Assembly (NCBI GenBank): GCA_029979505.1
Contig: JAPOHH010000005.1
Location: 1 to 64,000, forward strand
DNA from: a bacterium
Lineage (GTDB): Bacteria > Pseudomonadota > Gammaproteobacteria > GCA-002705445 > GCA-002716945
Length of the DNA: 64,000 nt
Direction of reading: 5' to 3'
Both the position numbers and the translations under genes were made by a program. Below the pieces are notes generated by a model. That model was not told the origin of the DNA and made no database searches. It was given only the letters and a program-made list of their open reading frames with translations. The number at the start of each line of letters is the position of its first letter. The stretch's first letter is position 1. This document shows positions 42,882 through 53,136 of the stretch, in pieces.

Positions 42882-44051
42882 TTGAAATTATTCAAAGAGC
42901 AATTAAAGAAACTAAAAACCTCTGGTTATTTACGTAAGCGTGACATCATTGACAGTGAACATTCATCACAAGTAAAAATTAGAAACAAATTCGTGACATC
43001 ATTTGCAAGTAATGACTACCTTGGAATGTCTAAAAACTCTAGAGTTATATCAGCTCTTTTGAAATCAGCAAGTGATAACGGCGTTGGATCAGGCTCCTCA
43101 CCATTAATTACCGGATACTCGAAATCACACCACTATCTTGAAAAAGAGATTGCGGAATATTTATCTGCTGAATCATGCATAGTAGTTAACAGTGGATATA
43201 TGGCAAATCTTTGTGCTCTAAATATTTTTGACAAAGAAATAAATGTTTTACAAGATAGAGAATCTCATAACTCAATAATAGAGTCCTCTAAGATTAACAA
43301 GGTAAAAATGACAAGATACAAACATCTCGATGATATTGAACTTGAGCAATATCTAGATCCTCAGAATACGAATATTATATTTAGCGAAGCTGTATTTAGC
43401 ATGTCTGGTGACATTGCAAATTTAAGACTGCATAAACAACTAAAAAATAAATATAAGTCATTATTATTCATAGATGATGCTCACGGATTTTGTGTTGCTA
43501 AATGCACTAGTGCTAATGACGATATTGAGAATTCATGCTCATCAAATGGTATTTCTCTCTCACAGGTTGATGCGTATATTGGGACGTTTGGAAAGGCTGT
43601 TGGAACGTTAGGTGCATTCATATGTGGTAGTAAAGATATAATAGAAATGATTGTTCAAAAAGGTAGACCTTATATTTACTCTACCGCATTGCCACAATGT
43701 ATAATTGACGCCACAAGAAAAAGTTTAAATATTCTAGCTTCCAATAAAGCAAGAATTAATAAATTGCACAGAAATATTGAATATTTCAATCAAGTTTCTA
43801 GTAGTAAAAATATAAACACAAACTTATCCAGTACACCCATTAAAACAATAACTCTTGGTGATCCAGTATCAACGATAGCCCTTCGAGATGAATTTTTAAA
43901 ATATGGAATTTTAGTACAAGCTATAAGATATCCTACGGTTCCGAGAAATCAGGATAAAATAAGAATTACTCTTACTTCTAATCATACGAAGAAAGATATT
44001 GATAAACTATTGAATACACTAGAAAATATACACTGTGAAAAATTTAAATAA
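42882..44051 (+). CDS. bioF: 8-amino-7-oxononanoate synthase
   Basis: A PLP enzyme condensing pimeloyl-ACP with alanine in biotin synthesis. There are 389 residues. Motifs: FASNDYLGMS, GSGSSPLITGYSKSHHYLE, FIDDAHGFCV and the PLP lysine in TFGKAVGTLGAF. The start is TTG (42882-42884), 2 bases after the bioB stop. Unlike in Pseudomonas, bioH and bioC do not follow; coaBC overlaps the 3' end by 17 bases instead. Confidence 0.95.
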   Translation: MKLFKEQLKKLKTSGYLRKRDIIDSEHSSQVKIRNKFVTSFASNDYLGMSKNSRVISALLKSASDNGVGSGSSPLITGYSKSHHYLEKEIAEYLSAESCIVVNSGYMANLCALNIFDKEINVLQDRESHNSIIESSKINKVKMTRYKHLDDIELEQYLDPQNTNIIFSEAVFSMSGDIANLRLHKQLKNKYKSLLFIDDAHGFCVAKCTSANDDIENSCSSNGISLSQVDAYIGTFGKAVGTLGAFICGSKDIIEMIVQKGRPYIYSTALPQCIIDATRKSLNILASNKARINKLHRNIEYFNQVSSSKNINTNLSSTPIKTITLGDPVSTIALRDEFLKYGILVQAIRYPTVPRNQDKIRITLTSNHTKKDIDKLLNTLENIHCEKFK

Positions 44052-45255
44052 TAAAAATATATTGCTCGGAATTACAGGAAGCATAGCCGCATATAAAGCA
44101 GCAGAACTTGTTAGTAATTTAATAAAAAAAGGTGCGAATGTTAAGGTTATAATGACAAAAGCATCGACATCATTCATTACAGAAAAAACTCTTGAATGTA
44201 TTTCAAAGAATAGTGTGATGGTGGATGAATCAGAATATGATGACTCCTTTTTACATTTAGACCTCTCAAAATGGGCTGATATAATACTTGTTGCCCCGTG
44301 CACTGCAAACTCACTGAATAAAATTATATCTGGTTTGGGAGATGATTTACTATCAACCAGTTGCCTAGCTTTTAAAAATAAAATTTACTTAGCACCTGCT
44401 ATGAATCCTAACATGTGGAATAATACTGTTCTGCAAAAGAATTTGAAAATTATATCAAAAGATAAATTTGAGATTATAGGCCCAGATTATGGAAATCATG
44501 CTTGTGGTGATGTTGGCTATGGAAGAATGTCTTCACCAGAAATGATAATTGATCATTTAAGTAAATCTCTAGGTTATGGAGAATTAGATGGAGTGAGTAT
44601 TCTTGTAACTGCAGGCCCCACAAGGGAACCTATAGATCCTGTTAGGTTTATTAGCAATTATAGTTCTGGGAAAATGGGATATGCCATTGCAGAGTATGCT
44701 AGAGATTTAGGAGCAGAGGTAAAATTAATTAGCGGACCTGTAAAAATAGAAAAGCCTGATAAAGTTTTATGCATAGATGTTGAGACATCTATGGAAATGT
44801 ATGATCAAGTGATTAGCAACATATCTGATTGTGATATTTTTATATCTGCTGCAGCTATTTCAGATTATAGACCGTCGAACACACTGAATCATAAACACAA
44901 AACTGAAGATGGTGAACTCAACATAAACCTAATAAGAGGTAGGGATATATTAAAAGCTGCTAAGACAGAAAACAGTAAAGTATTCGCTGTAGGCTTTTCT
45001 GCAGAAACAAAAGATATTAAGAAGAATGCAAAATTAAAATTAAAAAATAAAGGAATAGACATGATAATTGCCAATGAGGCAAATCATCAAAAGGGTATAG
45101 GGTTTGAGTCCGATAATAATGAAATCATTATAATTGATAGAAATGAAATTATACCAGTGCCAATGAACACAAAAAAAGAATTAGCTAAAGTAATAGTAAA
45201 TAAGATTGCATCTAAATTTAAAAATAATGCGCTCAAAATCAAGAATGCTAAATAA
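44035..45255 (+). CDS. coaBC: Bifunctional phosphopantothenoylcysteine synthetase/decarboxylase
   Basis: Carries out two steps of coenzyme A synthesis. There are 406 residues. The N-terminal FMN-binding CoaC domain (about 1-180) has [14 protein letters not shown], the catalytic His in [19 protein letters not shown] and the substrate clamp Cys in [12 protein letters not shown]. The C-terminal CoaB domain has [20 protein letters not shown]. The start is GTG, inside the bioF tail. coaBC-dut-algC-argB-pyrE is a classic gammaproteobacterial order. Confidence 0.96.
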   Translation: MKNLNNKNILLGITGSIAAYKAAELVSNLIKKGANVKVIMTKASTSFITEKTLECISKNSVMVDESEYDDSFLHLDLSKWADIILVAPCTANSLNKIISGLGDDLLSTSCLAFKNKIYLAPAMNPNMWNNTVLQKNLKIISKDKFEIIGPDYGNHACGDVGYGRMSSPEMIIDHLSKSLGYGELDGVSILVTAGPTREPIDPVRFISNYSSGKMGYAIAEYARDLGAEVKLISGPVKIEKPDKVLCIDVETSMEMYDQVISNISDCDIFISAAAISDYRPSNTLNHKHKTEDGELNINLIRGRDILKAAKTENSKVFAVGFSAETKDIKKNAKLKLKNKGIDMIIANEANHQKGIGFESDNNEIIIIDRNEIIPVPMNTKKELAKVIVNKIASKFKNNALKIKNAK

Positions 45256-45694
45256 AATTACTGTTAAGATTGTCAATAAAATTATTAAAAAATTACCAAC
45301 TTACGCATCAGATGGCTCTGCTGGATTAGATTTGTGCGCAGCTATAGCTAACAGTATAATCCTGAAACCTCAAGAGACTATTCTTATTCCAACAGGTATA
45401 GCAATTTATATTAAAGATAAAAATTATGCGGCAACAATACTTCCACGCTCAGGTTTAGGTCATAAAAAAGGAATCGTACTGGGTAATCTGGTAGGATTAA
45501 TAGATTCTGATTACCAAGGTGAATTAATGATATCATGTTGGAATAGAAGTAATGATTCATATCAAATTGAACCTTTAGAGAGAATTGCACAAATAATTTT
45601 TTTAAAAGTTGAACATCCTAAATTTGAATTAGTTGATGATTTTATATCAACACATCGAGGAGACAAAGGTTTTGGCTCTTCAGGTAAAAAATAA
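45245..45694 (+). CDS. dut: dUTP diphosphatase
   Basis: Hydrolyses dUTP to dUMP, keeping uracil out of DNA. From ATG 45245 there are 149 residues, near the usual 151. The frame is open further upstream to 45206, but the extra residues are not Dut-like. All five trimeric dUTPase motifs are visible: [34 protein letters not shown] and [10 protein letters not shown]. It overlaps coaBC by 11 bases. Confidence 0.97.
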   Translation: MLNKITVKIVNKIIKKLPTYASDGSAGLDLCAAIANSIILKPQETILIPTGIAIYIKDKNYAATILPRSGLGHKKGIVLGNLVGLIDSDYQGELMISCWNRSNDSYQIEPLERIAQIIFLKVEHPKFELVDDFISTHRGDKGFGSSGKK

Positions 45695-45699
45695 TTCTA

Positions 45700-47067
45700 A
45701 TGAATGAAAATATTTTTAGAGCATATGATATCAGAGGAATATATCCGCAGGATTTGAATGAGGAAGTTGCTTATAAGATTGGAATCGAATTATCAAAAAT
45801 AATAAATGATCCCAGAGTTATCGTAGGAATGGATGGTAGGTTAAGTGGGCCAAGAATTAAAAGTTCATTGATAAACGGTCTCATTGACAATGGAGTTGAT
45901 GTAATAGATTGTGGCGCTATACCTTCGCCAATGCTATATTTTGCTACTAAAATATTATCAGTACCAAATGGCTTTATGGTGACAGGAAGTCATAATCCAA
46001 AAGAGTACAATGGTATAAAAATGATTGTTAACGGTAACCCTTTATTTGGTAAAGATATTTATGAACTAAGAGATAGAATTAAGCATAACAAATTGCAGCC
46101 TCGAGGTGTTAAGATTGGGCAAGTGAAGATATATTCGGATCTTGTCAGTCAATACATACAGAGACTAAAAGAAGATTTACTTATTAATTTTAACGGTAAA
46201 ATTATCATAGATTGTATGAATGGTGTCACAGGAAACGTAATTGAAGATATTGTAAATTCATTAAATATTAATTCTGAATTAATTAATAAAAAGGTTGATG
46301 GAAATTTTCCAAATTGCCACCCAGACCCAACTAAAGAAGAAAATCTAAAATACCTTAAAGAAAAAATACAAAGCTCAGGTGGAGACTATGGAGTTGCATT
46401 TGATGGAGACGGAGATCGGCTCGTAGTTATAAGAAATAATGGTGATGTAATCTGGCCTGATGAATTAATGATATTGTTCTCGAAATCAATATTATCCAAA
46501 AATACAAATGCAAAAATTGTGTTTGATGTTAAGTGTACTCGTAACCTAAGAGAAACTATTGAAAATTGTGGAGGCATACCAATTGAATCAAGAACTGGCC
46601 ATTCCTACATTAAACAAACTATTCAAAAAGAAGATGCTCAGCTAGGTGGAGAAATGAGCGGGCACATATTTTTTAATGATAAGTGGTATGGTTTCGATGA
46701 TGGGATATATGTATTTCTACGATTTTTAGAAATACTATCTAATCAACCTCATATGATAACAGAACTAACGAAACTTCCTAAAACTCACCTCACTCCTGAG
46801 ATAGATATAGACTTCCCTAAAAATGATCACTTCACATTTATTGAATCCTTTAAAAAGAAAATTAGTTTTACAAATTATGATGTATCTTATCTTGATGGTA
46901 TAAAGATATCAGATTCTCAATCATGGGGATTAATTAGGGCATCAAATACCTCGCCAAAAATAACACTCAGGTTTGAATCATTGACCGAAAAAGGCTTGAT
47001 TAATATTAAAAATGAAATTAAAAATGCTATTCTTGATATTGATAATACGTTAAACTTACCGATTTGA
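45700..47067 (+). CDS. algC: Phosphomannomutase/phosphoglucomutase (AlgC type)
   Basis: Interconverts 1- and 6-phosphates of mannose and glucose for sugar nucleotide and LPS synthesis. There are 455 residues. N-terminal FRAYDIRGIYP is present, and the phosphoserine loop is MVTGSHNPKEYNG. The metal loop is FDGDGDRLVV, the sugar loop GGEMSGHIFF, and the phosphate site lies near the C-terminus (RASNTSPKITLRFE). Its place between dut and argB is that of Pseudomonas algC. Confidence 0.95.
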   Translation: MNENIFRAYDIRGIYPQDLNEEVAYKIGIELSKIINDPRVIVGMDGRLSGPRIKSSLINGLIDNGVDVIDCGAIPSPMLYFATKILSVPNGFMVTGSHNPKEYNGIKMIVNGNPLFGKDIYELRDRIKHNKLQPRGVKIGQVKIYSDLVSQYIQRLKEDLLINFNGKIIIDCMNGVTGNVIEDIVNSLNINSELINKKVDGNFPNCHPDPTKEENLKYLKEKIQSSGGDYGVAFDGDGDRLVVIRNNGDVIWPDELMILFSKSILSKNTNAKIVFDVKCTRNLRETIENCGGIPIESRTGHSYIKQTIQKEDAQLGGEMSGHIFFNDKWYGFDDGIYVFLRFLEILSNQPHMITELTKLPKTHLTPEIDIDFPKNDHFTFIESFKKKISFTNYDVSYLDGIKISDSQSWGLIRASNTSPKITLRFESLTEKGLINIKNEIKNAILDIDNTLNLPI

Positions 47068-47071
47068 AATT

Positions 47072-47968
47072 ATGAATAAGAAAGTTGAACTAAGAAAGAA
47101 TACTGCAAACATCCCTTCTACAGCTAACGTGCTTATAGAAGCGCTGCCTTATATCCAGAAACTTGCAAATAAAGTAATAGTCATTAAATTCGGTGGCAAT
47201 GCCATGATTGATGACAAACTCAAAAATAATTTTGCAAGAGACGTTGTGCTATTAAAACAAGTTGGTCTACACCCAGTTATTGTTCATGGTGGTGGGCCAC
47301 AGATTACTAGTTATCTCGAACAGATGGGCATAAAGAGTGAATTTGTTGATGGAATGAGAGTAACAGATGAAAAGTCAATTGATCTTATTGAAATGGTTTT
47401 GGGTGGCTCAATAAATAAAGAAATTGTAAATTTAATAACTAGCCATGGTGGTAGGGCTGTTGGCTTGTCTGGAAAAGATGGTGGACTTATCAGAGCAAAA
47501 AAAATGATTGGTGAAGGTAAAAATAAAAACTTTGACTTTAAGAACACTGGCATGGTTGCAAGCATAGACCCTAGTGTTGTGAATCTTTTAGATTCGACAT
47601 CCTTCATACCAGTAATTGCACCTATTGGGATTGGTGATGACTATAAAACATATAATATTAATGCTGATATTGTAGCAGGCAAGATTGCAAAAATACTACA
47701 AGCAGGTAAATATGTTGTGTTAACAAATACCGCAGGGATTTTCGATGACAAAGGAAATCTTATAAAATCTATGAATGCTGAACAGGTAAGACAATATGTT
47801 CAAAAGGGGACTATATCATCAGGCATGCTTCCAAAAGTTGAATCTGCACTTGAAGCAGTGTCGGCAGGTGTCCACAATGTTCAAATCATTGACGGAACAA
47901 TAGAGCATGCTCTTCTGCTTGAACTCTTCACAGATGAAGGTGTAGGCACAATGATAAGAAGAACGTAA
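47072..47968 (+). CDS. argB: Acetylglutamate kinase
   Basis: Phosphorylates N-acetylglutamate, the second arginine step. There are 298 residues. Motifs: VIKFGGNAMID (ATP phosphates), VIVHGGGPQI and substrate Arg in GMRVTDE, then ININADIVAGKIA-type text near 200. An N-terminal helix of about 25 residues before the kinase core is typical of arginine-inhibited hexameric forms, so feedback control is likely. Confidence 0.96.
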   Translation: MNKKVELRKNTANIPSTANVLIEALPYIQKLANKVIVIKFGGNAMIDDKLKNNFARDVVLLKQVGLHPVIVHGGGPQITSYLEQMGIKSEFVDGMRVTDEKSIDLIEMVLGGSINKEIVNLITSHGGRAVGLSGKDGGLIRAKKMIGEGKNKNFDFKNTGMVASIDPSVVNLLDSTSFIPVIAPIGIGDDYKTYNINADIVAGKIAKILQAGKYVVLTNTAGIFDDKGNLIKSMNAEQVRQYVQKGTISSGMLPKVESALEAVSAGVHNVQIIDGTIEHALLLELFTDEGVGTMIRRT

Positions 47969-47971
47969 GAT

Positions 47972-48700
47972 TTGGAATATATTTTATTATTTTTCATTTC
48001 TTTTTTATCAAATTTATTTTCTGCATTCTCAGGTGGTGGAGCAGGTATCATTCAACTACCAGCTATCTTACTATTATATGAAATAAGTTTCCCGGTAGCT
48101 TTAGCTACACATAAGATTTCTACTGTTTTATTAGGCGTCGGAGCTTCAATTAAATTCTTCGAAAAAAACAAGCCTGATAAAAGAATTTTACTAGAAAGTT
48201 TAATAGTAGGCCTCCCAGCAGTAATAATAGGTGCTTTTTCAATACAATTTTTATCAGAAGAAATTTCTAGAAAAATGTTGGGAGTACTAATCCTTGGTGT
48301 TTTTGTTCTGTCTTTTGTGAAAAATAGTAATGATTCAGCTAGAAGAGTAGATTCAATAGTGATATATCTTTTGTTGTTTTGTATTGGCTTTCTCAATGGC
48401 TCATTATCTGCTGGAACAGGTTTACTTTATACAATTATGCTAACAAAGCTATTCAACATGTCATTTAAAATGGCTGTAGGATACACTTTATTAGTTGTAG
48501 GATTATTCTTTAACTTGATAGGAGCAATAGTTTTATATTTAATATCTACGATTGATATTACGATTCTACCTATTCTGCTAATTGGATCTTTGATTGGAGG
48601 TTACGTTGGAGCAATGATAGCAATAAGTAAATCAAATTTAGTTATTAAAACTTCTTATCAAATTGTAACTATTATTGTTGCCTACAAGCTACTTTTCTAA
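47972..48700 (+). CDS. TSUP (TauE/SafE) family membrane permease
   Basis: A 242-residue integral membrane protein of the sulfite/sulfonate exporter superfamily. About eight hydrophobic segments are visible, and two similar halves carry SGGGAGIIQLPAILLL and SAGTGLLYTIMLTKLF. The substrate is unknown; family members move sulfite, sulfoacetate or other small organic anions. The start is TTG, 3 bases after argB. Its end overlaps convergent pyrE by 4 bases. Confidence 0.85.
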   Translation: MEYILLFFISFLSNLFSAFSGGGAGIIQLPAILLLYEISFPVALATHKISTVLLGVGASIKFFEKNKPDKRILLESLIVGLPAVIIGAFSIQFLSEEISRKMLGVLILGVFVLSFVKNSNDSARRVDSIVIYLLLFCIGFLNGSLSAGTGLLYTIMLTKLFNMSFKMAVGYTLLVVGLFFNLIGAIVLYLISTIDITILPILLIGSLIGGYVGAMIAISKSNLVIKTSYQIVTIIVAYKLLF

Positions 48701-49338
48701 GAAACTTTATATCTAGAAATATATGCTTCCATGGCTTGTACATGTTTTTTATATTGTGAGTTAGATTTTACATAATCATAAATATCATCAAGATTAATTA
48801 AATAATGTGTTTTTATATCATAATTATCAGAAATCTCTTGAGCTGCCATAAGCTTATTGCCTACTTCCATTCGGTTGAACGCCACTAATATATCACTACA
48901 TATTACATTATGCTTAGCTAATAAATTGTATGATTCAATTATTGAAGAACCTGAAGATATGACATCATCGACTATCAAGGCTTTACCTTTGATTTCACAG
49001 CCTACAAAACTTCCTATATCACCGTGTGTTTTTTTCTCTTTTCTATTAAACGCATAACTAGAAATAATTGAATATTTATTAAACAAACTTTGTGAAATTG
49101 ATGAACAAAGAGTAATGCCTTTATAAGCTGGTCCGAAGATAAAATCATAACTAAGTGGATAATTTTGAATATAGTCAGCATAATATGATGTCAGTTCTGC
49201 TAGTAATTTACCGTTATTACACAGTCCGGTATTGAAAAAATATGGACTATGTCTACCTGATTTCAATGTAAAATTACCAAAATTTAGAATCTTTTCATTA
49301 ATGGTAAATTCAATAAATTCTTGTTTTTTATTAAACAT
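48697..49338 (-). CDS. pyrE: Orotate phosphoribosyltransferase
   Basis: Forms OMP from orotate and PRPP in pyrimidine synthesis. There are 213 residues. The PRPP motif is ALIVDDVISSGSSIIES; SGRHSPYFFNTG and FGPAYKGI are typical of the enterobacterial class. It follows argB as in other gammaproteobacteria, but on the opposite strand with a TSUP gene between. It is divergent from xthA, whose start lies 46 bases away. Confidence 0.96.
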   Translation of the reverse strand: MFNKKQEFIEFTINEKILNFGNFTLKSGRHSPYFFNTGLCNNGKLLAELTSYYADYIQNYPLSYDFIFGPAYKGITLCSSISQSLFNKYSIISSYAFNRKEKKTHGDIGSFVGCEIKGKALIVDDVISSGSSIIESYNLLAKHNVICSDILVAFNRMEVGNKLMAAQEISDNYDIKTHYLINLDDIYDYVKSNSQYKKHVQAMEAYISRYKVS

Positions 49339-49383
49339 AGTGGACGACCATATTTTAATGATAACATAACCATGAAAGCAAAA

Positions 49384-50151
49384 ATGAAAGTTATAACAAT
49401 AAATGTTTGTGGGATAAGAGCTAGTGAAAAGAAAGGGCTGTTTGAATGGTTAAGAAAAGTTAAAGCAGACTTCATATGTATGCAAGAAACAAGAGCTTTA
49501 GAAGAGCAGATTAGTGAAGAGAACTTCTTAATTAAAGGATATTCAAGATATTTGAATGTAGCAGAAAAGAAGGGGTATAGCGGCGTTGCAATATATACAA
49601 AGCATAAGCCCTTAAAAATTCAAACTTCCTTCTCAAAATCAGTCTTTGAATCAGAAGGTCGGTTTATACTTGCTGATTATAAAGACTATTCGATAGCTTC
49701 TGTATATTTTCCATCCGGATCGTCTGGTGAGATAAGACAGAATCTTAAATATGAGTTTATGAGTCATTTTGAAAAATTCGTCAAGAATCAAATAAAAAAG
49801 AAGAAGAGGCTAATTATTTGTGGTGATTATAATATTGCTCATACAAAAGATGATATAAAGAATTGGAAGTCAAACCAAAATAATTCAGGCTTTCTTCCTG
49901 AAGAAAGAGAGTGGATGACAAGATTAATAAACAAAATAGGTCTTAAAGATGCGTTCAGGATAAAATGTAAAAAAACTGATGTCTATACATGGTGGTCAAA
50001 CAGAGGAAATGCATATAATAATAATGTAGGATGGAGGATAGATTATCAGATGATTACAGATAATTTTTCTGACAAAGTTAAAAGTGTTTCTGTTTACAAG
50101 GACAATAAATTTTCTGATCATGCTCCACTTATTATAAATTATGATATTTGA
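49384..50151 (+). CDS. xthA: Exodeoxyribonuclease III family protein
   Basis: An AP endonuclease/3'-5' exonuclease of base-excision repair. There are 255 residues from ATG 49384 (MKVITINVCGIRA). ATG 49372 in frame is an alternative, and the longer open frame from 49321 is rejected. Key motifs: QETRA (metal Glu), GDYNIAH (Asp/Asn), and FSDHAPL (catalytic Asp-His). It is divergent from pyrE and overlaps ampG by 11 bases, as in Pseudomonas where this nuclease also neighbours pyrE. Confidence 0.93.
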   Translation: MKVITINVCGIRASEKKGLFEWLRKVKADFICMQETRALEEQISEENFLIKGYSRYLNVAEKKGYSGVAIYTKHKPLKIQTSFSKSVFESEGRFILADYKDYSIASVYFPSGSSGEIRQNLKYEFMSHFEKFVKNQIKKKKRLIICGDYNIAHTKDDIKNWKSNQNNSGFLPEEREWMTRLINKIGLKDAFRIKCKKTDVYTWWSNRGNAYNNNVGWRIDYQMITDNFSDKVKSVSVYKDNKFSDHAPLIINYDI

Positions 50152-51403
50152 TTCGATAAAAGATACTTTAAGGCCATACTCAGATAAAAAAATATTTATA
50201 TCTCTGCTAATGGGTTTTGTTGCAGGCTTACCATTATTGTTAACAATTACACTATTACAAGCTTGGTTAACAGACGTCAATGTATCTAAATCAACTATCG
50301 GCTTGTTCGCGCTAATAGGTTTACCATATTCTCTAAAATTCCTATGGGCACCTCTTTTTGATAGATATGTTATTAGTAAACTTGGAAGAAGGCGAGGGTG
50401 GCTTTTACTTGCTCAAACGCTTTTAATAATTTCTATTTTTCTTCTTGGGAAATCTAATCCGTCTATTGATTTGTACAATGTCGCAATTCTCTCATTAGCT
50501 GTGACTTTTTTTTCAGCATCTCAAGATATTGTGATTGATGCATACAGACGGGAAAGCCTCTCAGAAAAAGAACAAACTATTGGAGCATCAGCATATGTCC
50601 TTGGTTATAGATTTGGTGCATTAGCAGCCGGAGCAGGAGGACTTATCCTTGCAGATATATATACATATTCATTTGTTTACTCATTGATGTCACTCATTAT
50701 GCTTATTGGCGTTTTTACAACTTTACTATCAGAGGAACCAAAAGTTACATCGAAACCGAATACGCTTAAAGAATCAATTATAGATCCCTTTAGAGAATTT
50801 TTTAGTCGATACGCAGAAGACAATCACTCTCTAAATAAATATGTACCATATTTAATTTTATTTTTCGTATTATTGTATAAAGTAGGTGACACAATGGCCC
50901 ATTCACTAAGTACCAATTTTTACTTAGAGATAGGCTTCACAAAAACAGAGATCGGTACCGTTGTAAAATTTTTTGGACTCGGAGCAACTCTATTGGGTGC
51001 TTTTATAGGTGGTGCATTATCACTAAAAATTGGTCTATACAAATCTCTAATTTATTTTGGTCTATTTCAGCTTATAGCAACACTAGGATTCACAGCTCTA
51101 TACTATGCGGGTAATAACATGATGATGTTAATTACTGTGATTACATTAGAAAACTTAGCAGCAGGTATGGGATATACTGCATATCTCGCTTTTATAGCTC
51201 ATATGACATCTAAGCAATTTACAGCTACACAATTTGCACTTATGACCGCACTTATGTCTTTACCAAGAACATTTTTATCTGGTACTTCTGGTTTTCTAGT
51301 AGAATTATTGAATTGGGATATATACTTTATTTTTTGTTCTTTAATAGCCATACCTGCTCTGTTAATATTAAAAAGAATCAAATTTATAATTAAAGATGAA
51401 TGA
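50141..51403 (+). CDS. ampG: AmpG-type muropeptide permease
   Basis: An MFS transporter expected to import GlcNAc-anhydroMurNAc peptides for cell-wall recycling. There are 420 residues and about 12 membrane helices. The N-terminal region GLPLLLTITLLQAWLTDVNV and PYSLKFLWAPLFDRY match AmpG, as does the ASQDIVIDAYRRE segment. Other recycling genes are not in the window. It overlaps xthA by 11 bases and rraA by 8. Confidence 0.88.
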   Translation: MIFDSIKDTLRPYSDKKIFISLLMGFVAGLPLLLTITLLQAWLTDVNVSKSTIGLFALIGLPYSLKFLWAPLFDRYVISKLGRRRGWLLLAQTLLIISIFLLGKSNPSIDLYNVAILSLAVTFFSASQDIVIDAYRRESLSEKEQTIGASAYVLGYRFGALAAGAGGLILADIYTYSFVYSLMSLIMLIGVFTTLLSEEPKVTSKPNTLKESIIDPFREFFSRYAEDNHSLNKYVPYLILFFVLLYKVGDTMAHSLSTNFYLEIGFTKTEIGTVVKFFGLGATLLGAFIGGALSLKIGLYKSLIYFGLFQLIATLGFTALYYAGNNMMMLITVITLENLAAGMGYTAYLAFIAHMTSKQFTATQFALMTALMSLPRTFLSGTSGFLVELLNWDIYFIFCSLIAIPALLILKRIKFIIKDE

Positions 51404-51872
51404 ATTTAACACAGCTGACTTATGCGATGTGCATGATTTAAAGATAGCAAAGCCAATATTTAAATCCTTTGGTCTTAATACACATTGTTATGGACAGATA
51501 AGAACAGTAGAAGCAATAGAAGACAACTCGTATGTAAAAAAACTTCTTCAGCAGGATGGTTCGGGATACGTCATGGTAGTAGACGGGCAAGGATCCCAGA
51601 ATTGTGCATTAGTAGGTGATAATTTAGCAGCATTAGGTGCTAAGAATAACTGGTCTGGTATCATTGTAAATGGATGCATAAGAGATAGTTTAGAAATAAA
51701 TAATATAAATATTTCTATTAAAGCTCTAGACTTAGTGCCAAATAAAAGTGAAAAAAAAGATATTGGAAAATATGGTTTAGATTTAAAATTCGCTGATGTT
51801 ACTTTTATAGAAAATCAGTACCTATATTCTGATCCGGACGGAATAGTTCTGTCTGCAACAAAACTATTCTAA
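51396..51872 (+). CDS. rraA: RraA family protein
   Basis: There are 158 residues, with STADLCD-like opening NTADLCDVHD, GSGYVMVVDGQGS, ALVGDNLAALGAKN and the VNGCIRD motif. In E. coli RraA inhibits RNase E, while relatives are 4-hydroxy-4-methyl-2-oxoglutarate aldolases. Length and motifs fit the short RraA form, but the two roles cannot be separated by sequence alone. It lies between ampG and ccmA. Confidence 0.88.
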   Translation: MNEFNTADLCDVHDLKIAKPIFKSFGLNTHCYGQIRTVEAIEDNSYVKKLLQQDGSGYVMVVDGQGSQNCALVGDNLAALGAKNNWSGIIVNGCIRDSLEINNINISIKALDLVPNKSEKKDIGKYGLDLKFADVTFIENQYLYSDPDGIVLSATKLF

Positions 51873-51874
51873 AA

Positions 51875-52468
51875 GTGGATAAAGCTATTATAAGTCTTGA
51901 AAATGTTGGCCTTATTAAGCAAGACAAGCAAATACTAAAAGATGTTTCAATGCAAATCTCGTTAGGAGATAAAATTAACATTTATGGCGGTAATGGTGTA
52001 GGCAAAACTTCACTATTAAAAATTATTTCAGGTATTACATCACAGTATTCAGGTGAAATTAATATTGTCGATTCTATTAGTATCAGTGAAGACCTATTTT
52101 ATATAGGGCACAAGTATGGCTTAAAGAATGAGCTTACTGTTAAGGAGAATCTTGAATTTATAGTTAAATTTAATAATAATCAAAATTCCCTAAAATACTT
52201 AAATGATGAATTAAACTATTATGAGATACATCATGCTATAGATAGTAAAGTTAAGTTTCTCTCGCATGGTCAAAAAAAAATTATAAGCTTAATTCAGCTG
52301 ACATTATTATCTACTAAGATATGGGTTCTTGATGAACCGTTCACAGGTCTTGATGAAAAAATGTTTGATAAATTTTTTAAAAAAATTGAGGAGCATGTTA
52401 GTAATAACGGTATAGTCATTTCAACTAGTCATAACTCAAAAGATAATTTTATAAATTTTAAATTGTGA
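51875..52468 (+). CDS. ccmA: Haem exporter ATP-binding protein CcmA
   Basis: The ABC ATPase of cytochrome c maturation System I, which helps release haem-loaded CcmE. There are 197 residues. Walker A is GGNGVGKTSL, the signature is LSHGQKK in place of LSGGQ, and Walker B is IWVLDEPFTGLD. The start is GTG, 2 bases after rraA. It overlaps ccmB by one base (TGATG). Confidence 0.92.
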   Translation: MDKAIISLENVGLIKQDKQILKDVSMQISLGDKINIYGGNGVGKTSLLKIISGITSQYSGEINIVDSISISEDLFYIGHKYGLKNELTVKENLEFIVKFNNNQNSLKYLNDELNYYEIHHAIDSKVKFLSHGQKKIISLIQLTLLSTKIWVLDEPFTGLDEKMFDKFFKKIEEHVSNNGIVISTSHNSKDNFINFKL

Positions 52469-53136
52469 TGAATTCATTTATTTCAATAATACATAGAGAT
52501 ATGAGAGTAATTATAAACTCAGGCAATAAAATATTTATGCCAATTATATATTTATTACTTATACTTACATTTTTTTCAATAAGCTTAACAAATTCAATTT
52601 CTGGCGGCTATGAACGAATAGTGCCTCAAATTATTTGGTTAGCATGTTTATTAGTAAGTCTTATCAATATGGAAACTTTATTTAAAGAAGATTTTGAAGA
52701 TGGAACGCTTGAGAATATTGTAATTAATTCAGATGCGCTAGAGATTAATGTGCTCGCAAAAGTTTTATCATATTGGTTATTTACAATAGCACCACTAGTT
52801 ATTGTTGGATTTATAATGAATTATCTTCTTACATCTGATTTTAATATATCACTTGTTCTCTTTGTAAGTTTAATTTTAGGTACATTAACAATTTCTCTCA
52901 TTGGTGGGATAGCTGCATCACTAACATTAAGCATTAAAGGTAATAATCTTCTCCTATCAACAATAGTTCTTCCTATGGATGTACCCATTATAATATTTGG
53001 AACAAGCTGTGTTTTTAATGCTACATCAGGAGTTAGCTATGATTCTGAAATATTAATTTTAGTTATGCTACTTTTATTATTTTTAATAATCTCACCTTTT
53101 GCGTCTGCACAAGGCTTGAGGAACAGTTTAGACTAG
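52468..53136 (+). CDS. ccmB: Haem exporter membrane protein CcmB
   Basis: The membrane subunit working with CcmA and CcmC. There are 222 residues with six hydrophobic segments. Family text: HRDMRV near the N-terminus, ETLFKEDFEDGTLE and LPMDVPIIIFG. Start ATG 52468; GTG 52465 is an alternative one codon earlier. Unusually, the next gene, ccmC, is on the opposite strand and overlaps this 3' end by 9 bases. Confidence 0.93.
   Translation: MNSFISIIHRDMRVIINSGNKIFMPIIYLLLILTFFSISLTNSISGGYERIVPQIIWLACLLVSLINMETLFKEDFEDGTLENIVINSDALEINVLAKVLSYWLFTIAPLVIVGFIMNYLLTSDFNISLVLFVSLILGTLTISLIGGIAASLTLSIKGNNLLLSTIVLPMDVPIIIFGTSCVFNATSGVSYDSEILILVMLLLLFLIISPFASAQGLRNSLD

Noticed and set aside
49321-49383. 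Longer N-terminus for XthA from 49321
   Set aside because: The extra residues overlap the pyrE start region and do not match the family, which begins MKVITINV-like.
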